NCBI RefSeq assembly: GCF_026651875.1
Contig: NZ_CP104067.1
Location: forward strand, 3,703,501-3,767,500
DNA length: 64,000 nt
Source of the DNA: Alicyclobacillus fastidiosus
GTDB taxonomy: Bacteria > Bacillota > Bacilli > Alicyclobacillales > Alicyclobacillaceae
Direction: 5' to 3'
Shown in pieces: positions 62,109 to 64,000 of the stretch. The translations under genes and the position numbers were made by a program. The notes below the pieces were generated by a model that saw nothing but the letters and a program-made list of their open reading frames with translations, searched no databases and was not told the DNA's origin. Position 1 is the first letter of the stretch, and every line of letters starts with the position of its first letter.

Positions 62109-62606
62109 CTACCGCTGCGTGCGTGACAAGCGGCGCTCTCTCTCTAGCTTTCTTTCGATGCGCAATCTTCTACGCTCAGGTGCCGTGTCGAAATGCATGC
62201 GCTCTTCCTCGGTCTCCGGAATCACAGGGGGCACTTCCGTCTTGTTCCCGTGTTCGTCTACCGCCACAAAGGTGAGATAGGACGAGGCGGTCATTCGCAC
62301 TTCTCCAGTCATCAGATCTTCTGATTGGATCTTGACGTAAATCTCCATCGACGTAGTGTGCGTGTACGTGACGAACGCCTCGAGATAAATCGCCTCACCG
62401 ACCTTGATCGGGGCCAAAAAATCGAGGCTGTCACTCGAGACGGTAACAACTGGTTTGCGGGCGTGCCGCATGGCCGCAATCCCTGCGATTTTATCCACAT
62501 ACGCCATCACTCTGCCGCCAAAAATTGTGCCATAGTGATTTGTGTCCGGCGGCAAAACCAAATCTGTCATGACCGTTCGCGAAAGCCGCGCGGGTTTCCC
62601 ATCCAC
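62109..62606 (-). CDS. Acyl-CoA thioesterase (YkhA/YciA-type hotdog)
   Basis: 165 residues. PPDTNHYGTIFGGRVMAYVDKIAGIAA is the conserved N-x-x-G-x-x-F/x-G-G active-site region with the Asp, and the SLDFLAPIKVGEAIYLEAFVTYTHTTSM strand pair completes the hotdog fold. The C-terminal Arg/Glu-rich helix (ERRRLRIERKLERERR) is a common extension. It hydrolyses acyl-CoA esters. GTG start after a GAGGGAG site at some distance. Confidence 0.9.
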   Translation of the reverse strand: MDGKPARLSRTVMTDLVLPPDTNHYGTIFGGRVMAYVDKIAGIAAMRHARKPVVTVSSDSLDFLAPIKVGEAIYLEAFVTYTHTTSMEIYVKIQSEDLMTGEVRMTASSYLTFVAVDEHGNKTEVPPVIPETEEERMHFDTAPERRRLRIERKLERERRLSRTQR

Positions 62607-62788
62607 TATTCCATCTCACTCCCTCTTAGGGACCATATCAGAACGCGCAAAAAGAAGGTACGCATGCGCTCACGCACTTCGTCAGGCTTGCGTACCTTGT
62701 GACCAACTTCGATTCCTTTGCATCGTCTACTGAGCCCCTCCCACAATAACACACTCCGTATCATTGTAGGTTTTTTTGTCGATAACAA

Positions 62789-63832
62789 TCAACTGTTGTG
62801 CGAACCTGTCGATGATTGTTCGGGATTCCAGATGGTCTGTTTTTGCCTCTGCCACTGTATCAAATACCCCGATGGGCTAAACGCCCACTCGTGCGAGCCC
62901 GTGTCTTTATAAATGCCAAAGTGTAGATGTGGCGGGAATTTTCCCGATGTGCCCGGCGGTCCGTAGCCTGTGCTCCCGACGTAGCCGATAACTTGGCCTG
63001 GTCGGACGAGATCGCCTTGTTGCAATCCTTTGGAATATGAAGATAAATGCGCGTAATAATAGTAAATATTGTTTGCGTCGCGAATGCCGACTCGCCAGCC
63101 GCCATACCGGTTCCACCCCTTCAGTTCGACGTAGCCGTAGCTGCAGGCCAAAACGGGCGTTCCGTAGTCCGCAAAAATATCAACGCCCTCGTGGACGCGC
63201 CTACCTCCCCAGCTTCGTCCAGCGCCAAAACTGTGCTTTACCGAATAGTTGTAGCGCTTGGAGACTGGGAAACTGTGTCCGTTTGCCTCGAGTCCGAACG
63301 TCTCGAAAATCTTGGAGAACGCGAACACTCTATCCATTGCGACCGGGTCTTGGAATAAATTCCAGATAGCCAGTTCCTGGTCGTCGTCGTCCTCGATTGT
63401 CTCCTCGTGAACCCAGTACCCCAATGCCTGAATTCTATCCGCCTCATCCCACGGTACGGCCAATTGATCCCCATCGGAATCCCGCCCAATGCCTGAAAAC
63501 ATGTCGATGGTCACTGGCGAAATGTCGATCGGGTTCGGGTTGGCAATGCCCGACCACGTATAAGGACGAAACGCGTATCCATAATATGGCGCCTCAGCGT
63601 GCTCCGCCTTCGTCTTTGTCAACTCGGCGTAACGGTCAATGGCTGCGAGTAGCGTCCAAGGCACATCGTATTCATCCGCATACTCCTCGTACAGGGGCTC
63701 AAGCTCCTTTTGCTTTACATCAGCTGCTTTCGTCTCCGCCTGCGAGAGAGGTACGGGTAGCGCAAAACTGGCCAATATGGCGGCCATTGGCATCAGCATC
63801 CACATCGGGCGACTTCCGTGCACATTCACCAC
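62789..63832 (-). CDS. Secreted M23 (LytM-type) peptidase
   Basis: 347 residues. Signal peptide about 1-32 (LASFALPVPLSQA). A helical N-terminal domain (40-180) begins YEEYADEYDVPWTLLAAIDRYAE, reminiscent of lytic-transglycosylase-like modules. The C-terminal LytM domain has H214-x-x-x-D218 in RVHEGVDIF, the H-x-H in PPHLHFGIY (302-304) and YYYYAHL between, so the zinc site is complete. It probably cuts peptide bridges in peptidoglycan; in spore-formers relatives act in sporulation or as regulators. The start is GTG next to GGAGGA. Divergent from a thioesterase gene. Confidence 0.9.
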   Translation of the reverse strand: MVNVHGSRPMWMLMPMAAILASFALPVPLSQAETKAADVKQKELEPLYEEYADEYDVPWTLLAAIDRYAELTKTKAEHAEAPYYGYAFRPYTWSGIANPNPIDISPVTIDMFSGIGRDSDGDQLAVPWDEADRIQALGYWVHEETIEDDDDQELAIWNLFQDPVAMDRVFAFSKIFETFGLEANGHSFPVSKRYNYSVKHSFGAGRSWGGRRVHEGVDIFADYGTPVLACSYGYVELKGWNRYGGWRVGIRDANNIYYYYAHLSSYSKGLQQGDLVRPGQVIGYVGSTGYGPPGTSGKFPPHLHFGIYKDTGSHEWAFSPSGYLIQWQRQKQTIWNPEQSSTGSHNS

Positions 63833-63919
63833 TCCTCCATCCAGAGCTTCATACGATTACACTTCCCTGACTGGTACAATGTATCCGTAATGGATTCCAA
63901 CCGGAGGCGAGGATTCACA

Positions 63920-64000
63920 ATGACTGTTACACAGATCACGACACCTGTTCGCTGTACGGAAATCGATGTCAATGGACATGTCAATAACGCCAAGTACCTC
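63920..64000 (+). CDS. Hotdog-fold thioesterase, N-terminal end only
   Basis: The first 27 codons before the window ends. RCTEIDVNGHVNNAKYL is the diagnostic start of the 4-hydroxybenzoyl-CoA/YbgC-type thioesterases, with the catalytic Asp in E-x-D and the G-H-V-N-N-x-x-Y block. GGAGGCGAGG precedes the ATG. Confidence 0.8.
   Translation, partial: MTVTQITTPVRCTEIDVNGHVNNAKYL

Noticed and set aside
1..64000. CRISPR arrays, tRNA and rRNA genes
   Set aside because: No spaced direct repeats, no cloverleaf with T-loop GTTCGA-type core and no rRNA-like blocks were noticed; tRNAscan and a CRISPR finder would settle this.

Overview
The window looks like a chromosomal segment of a moderately GC-rich, spore-forming member of the Bacillota, most like Alicyclobacillus or a close relative. 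The evidence is the order rplS-rbgA-rnhB-ylqG-ylqH-yraN (a Bacillota block), two soluble multi-PAS kinases of the sporulation type, an IDEAL-domain protein, a linearmycin-resistance-like two-component/ABC cluster, a ydaO-type c-di-AMP riboswitch and strong Shine-Dalgarno sites throughout. Genus assignment is inference. No rRNA, tRNA or CRISPR array was seen.

1-10.8 kb is an AT-richer accessory region, scarred by mobile DNA. It starts with a hydrolase gene running off the left edge, divergent from a TetR gene whose helix-turn-helix looks three residues short. An IS1380-type and an IS5/IS1182-type transposase bracket a phosphoribosyltransferase-HAD fusion and a GNAT acetyltransferase. Then come the catalytic 3' end of a group II intron, a first copy of an unrecognised paralogous family ending in a winged-helix-like domain, an IS256 stub fused to an HNH-like tail, a DUF429 gene, and frameshifted debris of a PLD-family protein and a ComM-like ATPase.

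10.8-25.5 kb is envelope and central metabolism: a class A PBP with a low-complexity C-terminal tail, an MFS carrier, a two-gene unit with a phosphodiester glycosidase and a membrane-anchored propeller-like protein, pgi-tal, and a kinase/regulator/ABC cluster laid out like LnrJKLMN, with its first permease frameshifted. 25.6-36.4 kb holds two PAS kinases flanking the second paralogue and a small heat-shock/coat-like protein, then an IDEAL protein, a MarR-controlled FUSC exporter and a 2-hydroxyacid dehydrogenase.

36.5-42.3 kb is a carbohydrate island in mid-decay. A cre site and a repeated motif precede the broken genes of a sugar ABC transporter, an isomerase and a Gfo/Idh/MocA dehydrogenase; an intact isomerase/epimerase, a PhyH dioxygenase and a divergent AraC regulator remain. 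42.4-53.9 kb has EcsC, a Cof-type HAD, several proteins of 46-58 residues, a ring-cleaving dioxygenase, an ECF sigma factor overlapping a Ycf48/BNR-propeller membrane protein (a candidate anti-sigma), a CynX-type carrier and a 37-kD nucleoid-associated protein. 53.9-64 kb is the conserved rplS block. Next to it a c-di-AMP riboswitch controls a monocistronic 46-residue protein. An O-antigen-ligase operon, an acyl-CoA thioesterase, an M23 peptidase and the start of a second thioesterase follow.
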